Position numbers and translations under genes: made by a program. Positions 34,068 through 42,149 of a stretch of 64,000 nt of DNA are shown piece after piece; the first letter of the stretch is position 1, and each line of letters begins with the position of its first letter. The notes beneath the pieces were generated by a model, which was not told the DNA's origin, did no database searches, and worked only from the letters and a program-made list of their open reading frames with translations. The DNA comes from JBBSNV01 sp964458605 (GTDB lineage: Bacteria > Pseudomonadota > Alphaproteobacteria > Reyranellales > JAQSWP01), in NCBI GenBank assembly GCA_964458605.1, contig CAYWLS010000010.1, positions 60,201-124,200 of the forward strand, written 5' to 3'.

Positions 34068-35339
34068 ATGGATTTCAGGATTCCGGCCGAGATCACCGCC
34101 TATCTGGCCGAGCTCGACGCCTTCATCGAGAAGGAGATCAAGCCGCTGCAGGCGCAGGACGACAACGAGCGCTTCTTCGACCATCGCCGCGAGCATGCCC
34201 GCACCGACTGGGACAATGGCGGCCTGCCGCGCCACGAATGGGAGGCGCTGCTGGCCGAGATGAAGCGGCGCGCCGACCGGGCCGGCCATTTCCGCTACGC
34301 CCTGCCCAAGGAATATGGCGGCAAGGACGGCACCAATCTGGGCATGGCGATCATCCGCGAGCATCTGGCGCACAAGGGCTTGGGCCTGCACAACGACCTG
34401 CAGAACGAAAGCTCGATCGTCGGCAACCTGCCCACGGTGCTGATGTTCCGCGACTTCGGCACCGAGGCGCAGAAGCAGCATTTCATCCCCGGCATCCTGA
34501 GCGGCAAGATGAAGGTGTCGTTCGGTCTCACCGAGCCCGATCACGGCTCCGACGCCACCTGGATGGAGACGCGCGGCGTCAAGGACGGCAATGGCTGGCG
34601 CATCAGCGGCGCCAAGATGTGGAACACCGGCCTGCACATCGCCACCCACGATTTCGTGTTCGCCCGCACCAAGGGCCAGCCGGGCGACGCCAAGGGCATC
34701 ACCTGCTTCATCGTCCCGACCGACAGCGAAGGTTTCAAGATCGAGGAATACCTCTGGACCTTCAACATGCCCACCGACCATCCGCGCATCTCGCTGAATC
34801 AGGTGCGGGTCGAGGCCGACGCCATCCTGGGCGACCCCGAGGACGGCCTGGCGCTGGCGCAGCATTTCGTGCACGAGAATCGCATCCGCCAGGCCGCCTC
34901 TTCGCTGGGCGCGGCGCAATACTGCATCGACCAGAGCGTGAACTACGCCCATGAACGCAAGCCGTTCGGCAAGCCGCTGGCGGTCAACCAGGCGATCCAG
35001 TTTCCGCTGGCCGAGCTGCACACCGAAGCCGCCATGCTGCGCGCGCTGATCCGCCAGACGGCGTGGGAGATGGACCAGATGTCCAAGCCCGACGTCGCCA
35101 AGCATCTGTCCGACAAGGTGTCGATGTGCAATTACCGGGCGAACCGGCTGGTGTGCAACGCCGCCGACCAGGCCATGCAGGTGCATGGCGGCATCGGCTA
35201 TTCGCGCCACAAGCCGTTCGAGCACATCTACCGTCACCACCGCCGCTACCGCATCACCGAGGGCTCGGAGGAGATCCAGATCCGCAAGGTGGCCGGCCAT
35301 CTGTTCGGCATGATGGGCGCCAACAAGCGCAAGAAATAG
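34068..35339 (+). CDS. Acyl-CoA dehydrogenase-family protein (LvaC/ACAD11-like)
   Basis: 423-aa flavoprotein of the acyl-CoA dehydrogenase fold. Motifs: FGLTEPDHGSDATWMETRGVKDGNGWRISGAKMWNTG (flavin/substrate strand), RIRQAASSLGAAQYCIDQSVNYAHERKPFGKPL, QVHGGIGYSRHKPFEHIYRHHRRYRITEGSEEIQ. Followed at 2 bases by an APH-type kinase and then a DUF6285 gene; this trio matches LvaC-LvaA-LvaB of levulinate catabolism and the kinase-plus-dehydrogenase design of ACAD10/11, which remove a 4-hydroxyl through a phosphorylated intermediate. Such members may act as phosphate-eliminating isomerases rather than simple dehydrogenases. Function is inferred from context. Confidence 0.85.
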   Translation: MDFRIPAEITAYLAELDAFIEKEIKPLQAQDDNERFFDHRREHARTDWDNGGLPRHEWEALLAEMKRRADRAGHFRYALPKEYGGKDGTNLGMAIIREHLAHKGLGLHNDLQNESSIVGNLPTVLMFRDFGTEAQKQHFIPGILSGKMKVSFGLTEPDHGSDATWMETRGVKDGNGWRISGAKMWNTGLHIATHDFVFARTKGQPGDAKGITCFIVPTDSEGFKIEEYLWTFNMPTDHPRISLNQVRVEADAILGDPEDGLALAQHFVHENRIRQAASSLGAAQYCIDQSVNYAHERKPFGKPLAVNQAIQFPLAELHTEAAMLRALIRQTAWEMDQMSKPDVAKHLSDKVSMCNYRANRLVCNAADQAMQVHGGIGYSRHKPFEHIYRHHRRYRITEGSEEIQIRKVAGHLFGMMGANKRKK

Positions 35340-35341
35340 CG

Positions 35342-36355
35342 ATGTATGGCATCGATGAGGTCGCGCCCAAGCTGGATGTCGCGCTGTCGCGCAAGTTCGG
35401 CCATGCCGTGGGCGTGGCCGAGCTGGCGCGGCTGACCGGCGGCGCCACCAAGCTGACCTATCGCTTCACCGCCGAACTGGACGGCGCGCGCCAGCCCTTC
35501 ATCCTGCAGCTCACCCCGACCGCCAAGACGGCCGATCCCACCGCCGGCATCACCCCGCGCATCAGCGGCGGCGACGATGCCGCGATCACCATGGCGGCGG
35601 CCGCGCTGGGCGTGAAGGTGCCGCCGGTACGCTATGTCATGCAGCCCGAAGACGGGCTGGGCGCAGGCTATGTCACCGGCTTCGTCGCGGGCGAGACCCT
35701 GGGACCGCGCCTGCTGCGCGAGGATCGATACGCCCTCGCGCGCCGCCTGCTGGCGCGGCAATGCGGCGAAGCGCTGGCCGCGATCCATCGCATCGACAAG
35801 GCCAGGCTACCGTTCCTGCTGGTGCAGGATGCGCTGGAGCAGGTGCGCTCCTATCGCCGCATCGTCCAGCACTATCGGCGCCGTCTGCCGGCGCTGGAAC
35901 TGGCGCTACGCTGGGCCGAGGACAATGCGCCGCGCGATGTCACGCTGACAGTCGTGCATGGCGATTTCCGGCTCGGCAATTTCATCGTCGACCAGGACGG
36001 TCTGGCTGCGGTGCTGGACTGGGAAGTGGCACAGATCTGCGACCCGATGCAGGATTTGGGCTGGCTGTGTGTGAAGACCTGGCGGTTCGGCGGGCCCCTG
36101 CCGGTGGGCGGCTTCGGCACGCGCGAGGATCTGTTCGCCGCCTACCAGCAGGCCGGCGGCGGCGCGGTCGACCCCCGGCGCGTGCTGTTCTGGGAAGCCT
36201 TCGGCTGCGTCAAGTGGGCCATCATGTGCCTGCGCAAGGGGCTGCGCTACACCGACGGCACCGAGGACATCAGCATCGAGCAATCGGCGATCGGCCGACG
36301 CGTCGAGGAGCCGCTATGGGATTTCCTCAACCTGATCGAAGGGCGCCTCGCATGA
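35342..36355 (+). CDS. APH-fold phosphotransferase (LvaA/ACAD10-11 kinase-like)
   Basis: 337-aa protein-kinase-like (aminoglycoside phosphotransferase) fold enzyme. Catalytic loop VVHGDFRLGNFIVD (Asp, Asn) and metal-binding AVLDWEVAQICDPMQDLGWL are intact. It starts 2 bases after the dehydrogenase and is followed by DUF6285, an association seen in 4-hydroxyacid systems where the kinase phosphorylates 4-hydroxyacyl-CoA. Antibiotic resistance is unlikely from this context. Confidence 0.85.
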   Translation: MYGIDEVAPKLDVALSRKFGHAVGVAELARLTGGATKLTYRFTAELDGARQPFILQLTPTAKTADPTAGITPRISGGDDAAITMAAAALGVKVPPVRYVMQPEDGLGAGYVTGFVAGETLGPRLLREDRYALARRLLARQCGEALAAIHRIDKARLPFLLVQDALEQVRSYRRIVQHYRRRLPALELALRWAEDNAPRDVTLTVVHGDFRLGNFIVDQDGLAAVLDWEVAQICDPMQDLGWLCVKTWRFGGPLPVGGFGTREDLFAAYQQAGGGAVDPRRVLFWEAFGCVKWAIMCLRKGLRYTDGTEDISIEQSAIGRRVEEPLWDFLNLIEGRLA

Positions 36356-36377
36356 AGCTTTGCCAGGGAGCCGCCTG

Positions 36378-36734
36378 ATGCCGCGCAGCCTTCCCGACGC
36401 CAGCGTCCTGCTGCAGGCCGCTGCCGAATACCTGCAGAACGAGCTGCTGCCGACGCTGGGCGGCTACCACGCCTTCCAGACCCGGGTGACGATCAACGTC
36501 CTGAACACGGTGCGGCGCGAACTCGAGCACGGCCCGGCGATGGATGCCGCCGAGCGCCAGCGGCTGGTCGCGTTGCTGGGCCGCGACGGCGGGCTGGAGG
36601 AATTGAACGACATGCTGGCGGCGCAGATCGGCAATGGGCAGATCGCGCTCGACGACCCGGCTTTGCGCCAGCATATTCGCCGCTCCCTCGAGGAAGCGCT
36701 GACCATCAACAATCCCAAATGGCTGAAACGCTAG
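36378..36734 (+). CDS. DUF6285 protein (LvaB-like)
   Basis: 118-aa all-helical small protein (ASVLLQAAAEYLQNELLPTLGG ... FQTRVTINVLNTVRREL ... KWLKR). The family occurs next to APH-type kinases and acyl-CoA dehydrogenases; in Pseudomonas putida the corresponding LvaB is needed with LvaA for kinase activity (family knowledge, recalled). Start MPRSLPDAS; the end overlaps the next gene by 16 bases. Confidence 0.75.
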   Translation: MPRSLPDASVLLQAAAEYLQNELLPTLGGYHAFQTRVTINVLNTVRRELEHGPAMDAAERQRLVALLGRDGGLEELNDMLAAQIGNGQIALDDPALRQHIRRSLEEALTINNPKWLKR

Positions 36735-37648
36735 GCGGCGATCCGCCCGCCCCGGGCCAAGTCGCGCCGGCCGGACCCGGGATCGGCTGGATCGACGGGA
36801 TGATGCTGTTCACGGCCTTTCTGTTCGGGTCCAGCTTTCCCTTCGCCAAGCCGCTGATGGCGGCGATGGACCCGATGTTCTACTCCGCCTCGCGCTACCT
36901 GCTGGGCGCGGTGGTGGTGTTCGCCATCATGCGGCTGCGCGGACGCAGGCTGGGGCTGGCCGGCGCGGACCGCAAACTGCTGCTGCTGATGGCGGCGGTT
37001 TTCGCCGTGTTCCAGTTCGGCTGGGCCTTCGCCCTGTCGCGCAGCAACGCCTCGGTCGGCGCCATCTTCATGGCGACCTCGCCGGTGTTCGGCGCGCTGC
37101 TGGCCAGCCTGGGCGGGCACCGACTGCGCCCGGTCGGCTGGGCCGGCATCGCCCTGGCCTTCGCCGGCGTGCTGCTGGTGATCAACAACAGCCTGAACGG
37201 CATCACCGTCACCTTGGGCTCGCTGTTCGTCAACGCGCTGTGGCTGGTCAACGCCATGCTGTGGGCGGTCTATATCGCCAAGTCATGGCCGCTGATCGGC
37301 GCGCTGGGACCGGCGCGCATGTTCGCCTGGATCATGCTGGTCAGCGGCCTGCTGATGCTGCCGATCGGCCTATGGGGCGGTCTGCAGATGAACTGGGCCG
37401 ACATGGCACCGCATCTGTGGCTGAACTATCTCTACACCGCGCTGATCACCAGCACCTTCGCCACCACCTTATGGAATGTCGGCATGCGCCGCCTCGGCGT
37501 CACCCGCACCATGATCTACATGTACCTGGTGCCGGTGTTCGCCGTCGGCATCGCCGTGGCGTTCCTGGGCGAGGCGATGACCCTGGCGCGCAGCCTGGGC
37601 GGCCTCGCCGTGCTGGCCGGCATCGCCATCACCCGCCGCGCCGGCTAG
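36719..37648 (+). CDS. EamA/DMT-family transporter
   Basis: 309-aa inner-membrane exporter of the drug/metabolite transporter superfamily with about ten hydrophobic helices in two EamA repeats (residues ~25-155 and ~170-305). Typical motifs: LFGSSFPFAKPLM, LSRSNASVGAIFMATSPVFGALLA, ALITSTFATTLWNVGMRRLG and YLVPVFAVGIAVAFLGEAMT. It starts inside the end of the DUF6285 gene, so it belongs to the same operon and may export a metabolite of that pathway. Confidence 0.87.
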   Translation: MAETLGGDPPAPGQVAPAGPGIGWIDGMMLFTAFLFGSSFPFAKPLMAAMDPMFYSASRYLLGAVVVFAIMRLRGRRLGLAGADRKLLLLMAAVFAVFQFGWAFALSRSNASVGAIFMATSPVFGALLASLGGHRLRPVGWAGIALAFAGVLLVINNSLNGITVTLGSLFVNALWLVNAMLWAVYIAKSWPLIGALGPARMFAWIMLVSGLLMLPIGLWGGLQMNWADMAPHLWLNYLYTALITSTFATTLWNVGMRRLGVTRTMIYMYLVPVFAVGIAVAFLGEAMTLARSLGGLAVLAGIAITRRAG

Positions 37649-37654
37649 CCCACA

Positions 37655-37696
37655 CCGGCCCGATCAGACCGGCCCGATCAGACCAGCCCGATTAGA
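37655..37696. repeat. Three tandem 14-bp repeats
   Basis: CCGGCCCGATCAGA at 37655-37668 and 37669-37682, and the variant CCAGCCCGATTAGA at 37683-37696. They lie just after the EamA gene; the third overlaps the stop of the TauD remnant. Confidence 0.85.
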
Positions 37697-37835
37697 ACGG
37701 CGCGTCGCCGCGCACCGTGGTGCGCTGCATGCGCCGCATATGGGGCAGCGGCACCGAGGGCGGCCTCGTCGATCGGCGTGCCAAGATCGACGCCACTTCC
37801 GCGCCGATGGCCGGCGTCAGCGCTTCGAGTGTCAC
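37692..37835 (-). pseudogene. TauD/TfdA-family dioxygenase remnant
   Basis: A minus-strand frame gives VTLEALTPAIGAEV, the N-terminus of Fe(II)/2-oxoglutarate TauD/TfdA dioxygenases. One base out of frame it continues DLGTPIDEAALGAA, then returns to RRMQRTTVRGDAPF and a stop, resembling the C-terminus of the same family. About 230 residues, including the HxD...H iron site, are missing. So this is an internally deleted, frameshifted relic of a gene. Assignment rests on short matches. Confidence 0.6.
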
Positions 37836-38298
37836 GGTCGTGACTGGCCCCTTCCCATGGCGGCCGCGATGGCATCGTGCTGCGAACGCCACGCAGCGTC
37901 CTGGCGCCGGCCGGCGTGACCGCCACTTCCAGCACCGGCCGCGCCGGGAGATCGGATCGGGAATTCGCGCGCCGGCCCGCGCCGGCCTGGTTCTCCTGCA
38001 TCCATCGCCTCCTGCCGCCCTGTCCCCGGTTCGTTCCGTTCTTATTGAGAATAATTGTTCTTATTAAGATCGATGATAGAAACGCGAGCGGCGGCATCGA
38101 AGGGATCCGCACCCTGCGGTGACAATTCTTCGCTACTGCACCGGTCGGGGAGCTACCGCGCATGGGCGCCCTCCGCCCGCAGCGTTGCCGGTCCGGCCGA
38201 CGAAAGCGCCGCGATTTGGCGATGTCGGCAAAGCCGCATCCGATCGGCCGCAGGCGACGCCAGCGCGCGATCAGGGCATACTTCGCCACGGAGGATCC
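37836..38298. other. Gene-poor region upstream of the AI-2E transporter
   Basis: Together with the remnant this is a 650-base gap. 37836-38030 has open minus-strand frames but nothing recognisable. 38036-38067 is strikingly AT-rich against a GC-rich background. 38100-38298 is GC-rich without a convincing gene and ends in the GGAGGA ribosome-binding site of the next gene. Confidence 0.5.
38038..38066 (-). promoter_or_regulatory. Possible Fur/Irr-type iron operator
   Basis: TTATTGAGAATAATTGTTCT within an AT-rich block; GTTCTTATT occurs twice, 19 bases apart, around GAGAATAAT. The GAGAATAATT core resembles Fur-family operators. On the minus strand it lies ~30 bases before an AGGAGG site and ATG codons leading toward the dioxygenase remnant, so it may be the promoter of a degraded iron-regulated unit. 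Confidence 0.4.
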
Positions 38299-39369
38299 AT
38301 GACGCTTGCCCGTTTTGCCCTGTGGTTGTTCATCGTCACGTTGATCGGCTGGCTGATGATCGTGGGGCGCAATCTGCTGCTGCCCTTGGTGCTGGCCATC
38401 GTGTTCTGGTACCTGATCGATGCGCTGGCCAATTTCTATGGCCGCCTGCATCTCAAGCAGTGGTATCTGCCCCGCTCGGTGGCGCTGACGGCCGCCATCC
38501 TGACCTCGGGCGGGCTGCTATGGGTGCTGGGCAGCATCGTCGGCAGCAATGTCAGCCAGGTGGTCAAGGCCGCACCGGGATATCAGGAGCGCCTGCAGCA
38601 CGTGCTGGACAGCGTCACCGGCTATTTCGGCCTCACCTCGCTCAATCTCAACGAGCTGTTCGAGCGCATCGATTTGAGCGGCAACCTGTCGCAACTGGCC
38701 GGCGGCGTGGCCTCGGTGGCGGGCGTCACCGGCATCATCATCGTCTATGTCGGCTTCCTGTTCGTCGAACAGGTGTGGTTCAGCCGCAAGCTGGCGCTGA
38801 TCACCCGCGACCCGGAGCGGGCCGAGCGGCTGCGCATCATCCTGCACCAGATCACCGTCGACATTCAGACCTATATCCGCATCAAGACGTTCCTGGCCGC
38901 CATCACCGCCGGCGTCGGCTACATCATCATGCGCATCGTCGGGCTGGACTTCGCCGGCTTCTGGGCGGTGCTGATCTTCTTTTTCTACTACATCCCGACT
39001 ATCGGCTCGCTGCTGGCGATCATCTCGCCCACCCTGCTGACCCTGGTGCAGTTCGACAGCATCTGGCAGTTCCTGGTGGTGGCCGGCACCTTCGGCTTCG
39101 TTCAGATCACCATGGCCAATTTCATCGAGCCGATGATCATGGGCCGGTCGCTCAACCTCAGCCCGTTCGTGATCATCCTGTCCCTGGTGGTGTGGGGCAC
39201 CATCTGGGGCGTGATCGGCATGTTCCTGTGCATGCCGATCATGGTGATCCTGATGATCGTGCTGGCCAATTTCGAGCAGACCCGGCCGATCGCGGTGATG
39301 CTGTCGGCCGACGGCCGCATCATCAGCGCCGACGAGAAGGCCGCGCTCAAGGCGCCCGAAGCCAATTAG
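38299..39369 (+). CDS. AI-2E family transporter
   Basis: 356-aa polytopic membrane protein of the AI-2E exporter/permease family (PF01594 type). N-terminal pair of helices (FALWLFIVTLIGWLMIVGRNLLLPLVLAIVFWYLIDAL), a periplasmic or cytoplasmic middle part, then the conserved IVGLDFAGFWAVLIFFFYYIPTIGSLLAIISP and ANFIEPMIMGRSLNLSPFVIILSLVVWGTIWGVIGMFLCMPIM. Start is the ATG after GGAGGATCC. Family members include Na+/H+ antiporters and putative autoinducer exporters; substrate unknown. Confidence 0.88.
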   Translation: MTLARFALWLFIVTLIGWLMIVGRNLLLPLVLAIVFWYLIDALANFYGRLHLKQWYLPRSVALTAAILTSGGLLWVLGSIVGSNVSQVVKAAPGYQERLQHVLDSVTGYFGLTSLNLNELFERIDLSGNLSQLAGGVASVAGVTGIIIVYVGFLFVEQVWFSRKLALITRDPERAERLRIILHQITVDIQTYIRIKTFLAAITAGVGYIIMRIVGLDFAGFWAVLIFFFYYIPTIGSLLAIISPTLLTLVQFDSIWQFLVVAGTFGFVQITMANFIEPMIMGRSLNLSPFVIILSLVVWGTIWGVIGMFLCMPIMVILMIVLANFEQTRPIAVMLSADGRIISADEKAALKAPEAN

Positions 39370-39389
39370 CGTCGGACCGCCGGACGCGC

Positions 39390-40052
39390 TCAGGCGCGGG
39401 CCGTCAGCACGATCCCCTGGCGCAGCGCCGTCTGGCCGTCCGGCGTGGTCAGTTCGGTCTCCACCGTCTCGACCTCGACCCGGGCGAAGCCGGCGGCGCG
39501 CGTCAGGCGATCCCATTCCGCCGCGTCGCGCAGATGGAAGCCGAATTCGGGGCGGGCGAAACCGGGCGCCTGCCGAGGCCCCAGGCAGGCCATGCGGATC
39601 AGCCCGCCCAGGCGCAGCACGCGGCGCAGCTCGGCCAGGCTGGCGGCGGGCGCGGCCCAGAAATGGATTACGCCCATGGAGAAGATGCCGTCGAAGGCGG
39701 CGTCGGCGAAAGGCATGCGCTCGGCTGCGGCCAGGTGGAATTCGGCGCGGCCGGCGGCGATCGCCGCGGCGTTGAAGGCCTGGGCCTCCGCCACCATGGT
39801 GGGCGAGATGTCGATGCCGCAATAGCGGATGTCGGGCGCCTGGGCCAACACCAGCGGCGCCACGCGGCCATTGCCGAAGCCCACTTCCAGCACCCGATCG
39901 CCCGGCTTCAATGCCAACGACTGCAGCATGCGCGCATTGGCCGGCTGGTTGGTCATGTTGAGCCAGGCGGCTACCGCCAGTCCGACCTCGCCATCGGGAT
40001 TGCCGAGCTGGCGCGCCTGTTCCGCCGGCGACAGCGCATCGAACACGGTCAT
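39390..40052 (-). CDS. Class I SAM-dependent methyltransferase
   Basis: 220-aa methyltransferase with motif I RVLEVGFGNGRVAPLVL (residues ~53-70), YCGIDISPTMVAEA, ERMPFADAAFDGIFSMGVIHFW and LRRVLRLGGLIRMA, a UbiE/Coq5-like arrangement. It begins 7 bases after the CoA-transferase gene and is probably co-transcribed with it. No further substrate clue. Confidence 0.82.
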   Translation of the reverse strand: MTVFDALSPAEQARQLGNPDGEVGLAVAAWLNMTNQPANARMLQSLALKPGDRVLEVGFGNGRVAPLVLAQAPDIRYCGIDISPTMVAEAQAFNAAAIAAGRAEFHLAAAERMPFADAAFDGIFSMGVIHFWAAPAASLAELRRVLRLGGLIRMACLGPRQAPGFARPEFGFHLRDAAEWDRLTRAAGFARVEVETVETELTTPDGQTALRQGIVLTARA

Positions 40053-40059
40053 GGCCCGG

Positions 40060-41241
40060 TCACGCCGCCCGGATCACCCGCGCGGCGATCAGCCTGTCGA
40101 TCGCCGCCGGCGCATAGCCTAGCCCATCGAGAATCTCGCGGCTGTTCTCGCCGATATGCGGCGAATGGCGCAGCGCCGCATCCTCGTCGCGCGCCGGCGG
40201 CAGGCCGGGGATGTTGGCGATCGGCAAAGATCCCACGCCGGCGGCCTCCATCCAGTCCAGCGCGCCCATGGCGGCGACCTGCTCGCTGGCCATGTAATCG
40301 TCGTAGTCGTTGACCCGCTCGGCGAACACGCCGCCCTCGTGCAGCAGCTCGAGCCACTCGGCCGTGGTACGGGACGGGAAGGCGCCGGCCAGCGCCTGAT
40401 TGATGGCGCCGGCATGGGCGATGCGCGATTCGTGGGTGGCGAAGCGCGGATCGTCGGCATATTCGGCGCGGCCCAGCAACTGGCACAGCGCCTTGAAGTG
40501 ATGCTGGCGCATCGAGGAGATCACGATATAGCCGTCGGCGGTCTTGAACATGCCGGCCGGCACATAGAGCGGCGGCGGCTTGCCCCGGCTGAACCGATGC
40601 TCCATCAGCTTGGCGCCCTGGAACGCGGCGGTCGCCATCATCATCGAATTGTCGATATGGCTGCCCTGGCCGAAGCGGAACCGGCGCATCAGCGCCGCCG
40701 ACACGGCGTTGAAGCCGTACAGCCCGGTCAGCACGTCGACCGCTATCATGCCCTGGCGATGGGGCACGCCGTCGCTGGTGCGGTTCATCACCATCATGCC
40801 GGAGAAGGCCTGGATCAGGCTGTCGACGGTGGGGCGCCTGTTGTAGGGCCCGACCTGGCCGAAGCCGGAGACGCAGAAATAGACCAGCGCCGGGTTGGCG
40901 GCGCTCAAGGCCTTGTAGCCCAGCCCCAGCCGCTCCATCACGCCGGGCCGGAAGCTCTCCGCCACCACGTCGGCCCGGGCGGCGAGCTGGCGCAGGATGG
41001 CCATGCCTTCGGACTTCTTCAGGTCGAGCGCGATCGAGCGCTTGCCGCGGTTGAAGGCGATCGAGTGGGCGCAGTGATCGCCGTTGCGCTCGCCCAGCTG
41101 GCGCCCCCAATCGCCGTCCATCGGCTCGATCTTGACGACCTCCGCGCCATGCAGCGCCAGCAGCATGGTGCAATGAGGTCCGGCCACGCCCTGCGTCATG
41201 TCGAAGACCTTGACGCCTTCGAACGCCTTGTGTTCCGTCAT
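40060..41241 (-). CDS. Class III (CaiB/BaiF) CoA-transferase
   Basis: 393-aa enzyme that moves CoA between acyl thioesters and free acids through an aspartyl thioester. Family signature at the N-terminus (FDMTQGVAGPHCTMLLALHGAEVVKIEP), DLKKSEGMAIL, the nucleophile-Asp region PTVDSLIQAFSGMM and the GNP-like C-terminal part. Divergent from an SDR gene with 99 bases between. Likely part of a carboxylic-acid catabolic set with the acyl-CoA enzymes upstream; specific acid unknown. Confidence 0.87.
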   Translation of the reverse strand: MTEHKAFEGVKVFDMTQGVAGPHCTMLLALHGAEVVKIEPMDGDWGRQLGERNGDHCAHSIAFNRGKRSIALDLKKSEGMAILRQLAARADVVAESFRPGVMERLGLGYKALSAANPALVYFCVSGFGQVGPYNRRPTVDSLIQAFSGMMVMNRTSDGVPHRQGMIAVDVLTGLYGFNAVSAALMRRFRFGQGSHIDNSMMMATAAFQGAKLMEHRFSRGKPPPLYVPAGMFKTADGYIVISSMRQHHFKALCQLLGRAEYADDPRFATHESRIAHAGAINQALAGAFPSRTTAEWLELLHEGGVFAERVNDYDDYMASEQVAAMGALDWMEAAGVGSLPIANIPGLPPARDEDAALRHSPHIGENSREILDGLGYAPAAIDRLIAARVIRAA

Positions 41242-41340
41242 GCGATGCGCTCCCGACTGTCCCGGTCTTGCTTGTCGGCCGCCGGTTGTTGCGTGCCATA
41301 ATCCTCCCGCCTATCCAGTCCTGCAACCGGGGAGCGCGCC

Positions 41341-42066
41341 ATGTATCGCATCGATTTCAAAGGCAAGACGGTGCTGGCGACCGGCGGCTCGAGCGGCATC
41401 GGCAACGGCATCGCCCGCGTGTTCCGCGACGCCGGCGCCCAGGTCCATGTCACCGGCACCAGGGCCCAGGCGTCCGACTACGATACCGACATGCAGGACA
41501 TGCGCTACTACCGGCTCGACGTCGCCGACGACCGGGCGGTCGACGATTTCAAGCCGGCCTTCGACCGGCTGGACGTGCTGGTCAACTCGGTCGGCACCGT
41601 GGCCTACAAGCAGGCCGAGTTCCAGATGGCGGGCTGGCGCCATGTGATGGACGTCAACATCACCGGCGTCATGCATTGCTGCACCAAATTCCGTCCGATG
41701 CTGGCGCAGAGCAAGGGCAGCATCGTCATCGTCTCCTCGATGGCTTCGTTCCACGCCACGCGTGGCAACCCGGCCTACTCCGCCAGCAAGGGCGGGTTGC
41801 GCACCCTGACCATGACCCTGGCCGAGGCCTGGGCCAAGGACGGCATCCGGGTCAACGCCGTGGCGCCGGGCTTCGTCGACACCAAGCTGACCAAGATCAC
41901 GCGCGACAACCCGCAGCTTTACGAAGCCAGCTTGAGGAACACGCCGCTCGGCCGCTGGGGCCAGCCGGAAGAAATGGGCACGGTGGCGCTGTTCCTGGCC
42001 TCGGACATGGCCAGCTACATCACCGGCGCGATGATTCCGGTCGATGGCGGCGCGGGCCTGTCCTGA
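41341..42066 (+). CDS. Short-chain dehydrogenase/reductase
   Basis: 241-aa Rossmann-fold NAD(P)-dependent oxidoreductase. Cofactor motif ATGGSSGIGNGIA, LDVAD, NSVGT (NNAG variant), catalytic Ser (IVSSMASF), YSASK with catalytic Tyr-x3-Lys, and the C-terminal PVDGGAG. Several SDRs of this type reduce beta-keto or 4-keto acyl chains; by context it could be the keto-reducing step before the Lva-like kinase, but this is speculative. Confidence 0.88.
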   Translation: MYRIDFKGKTVLATGGSSGIGNGIARVFRDAGAQVHVTGTRAQASDYDTDMQDMRYYRLDVADDRAVDDFKPAFDRLDVLVNSVGTVAYKQAEFQMAGWRHVMDVNITGVMHCCTKFRPMLAQSKGSIVIVSSMASFHATRGNPAYSASKGGLRTLTMTLAEAWAKDGIRVNAVAPGFVDTKLTKITRDNPQLYEASLRNTPLGRWGQPEEMGTVALFLASDMASYITGAMIPVDGGAGLS

Positions 42067-42086
42067 CCGGCTCCAAATTCGAAGAA

Positions 42087-42149
42087 TAGAGCAAAGTCAC
42101 GCTCTTTGGCGGAATGCCATCTGATGCCGCCAAAGGATGGTTTGCTTTA
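42087..42149 (+). terminator. Inverted repeat between convergent SDR and GPH-transporter genes
   Basis: Inner stem CTTTGGCGG (42104-42112) with CCGCCAAAG (42127-42135), plus outer arms AGCAAA (42090-42095) and TTTGCT (42141-42146). The right edge overlaps the TAA stop of the transporter. It begins TAGAGC, like the elements at 32286 and 44453. Probable bidirectional terminator or intergenic repeat. Confidence 0.55.

Noticed and set aside
35342..36355. Aminoglycoside resistance gene
   Set aside because: APH fold only; operon context with acyl-CoA dehydrogenase and DUF6285 points to hydroxyacyl-CoA metabolism.
37692..38063. HemP-like small iron-uptake gene on the minus strand behind the iron-type operator
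   Set aside because: An AGGAGG-ATG start exists near 38003, but the translation lacks the HemP core (R-L-x-x-T-x-x-x-K-L-I-L-T-K) and merges into the dioxygenase remnant.
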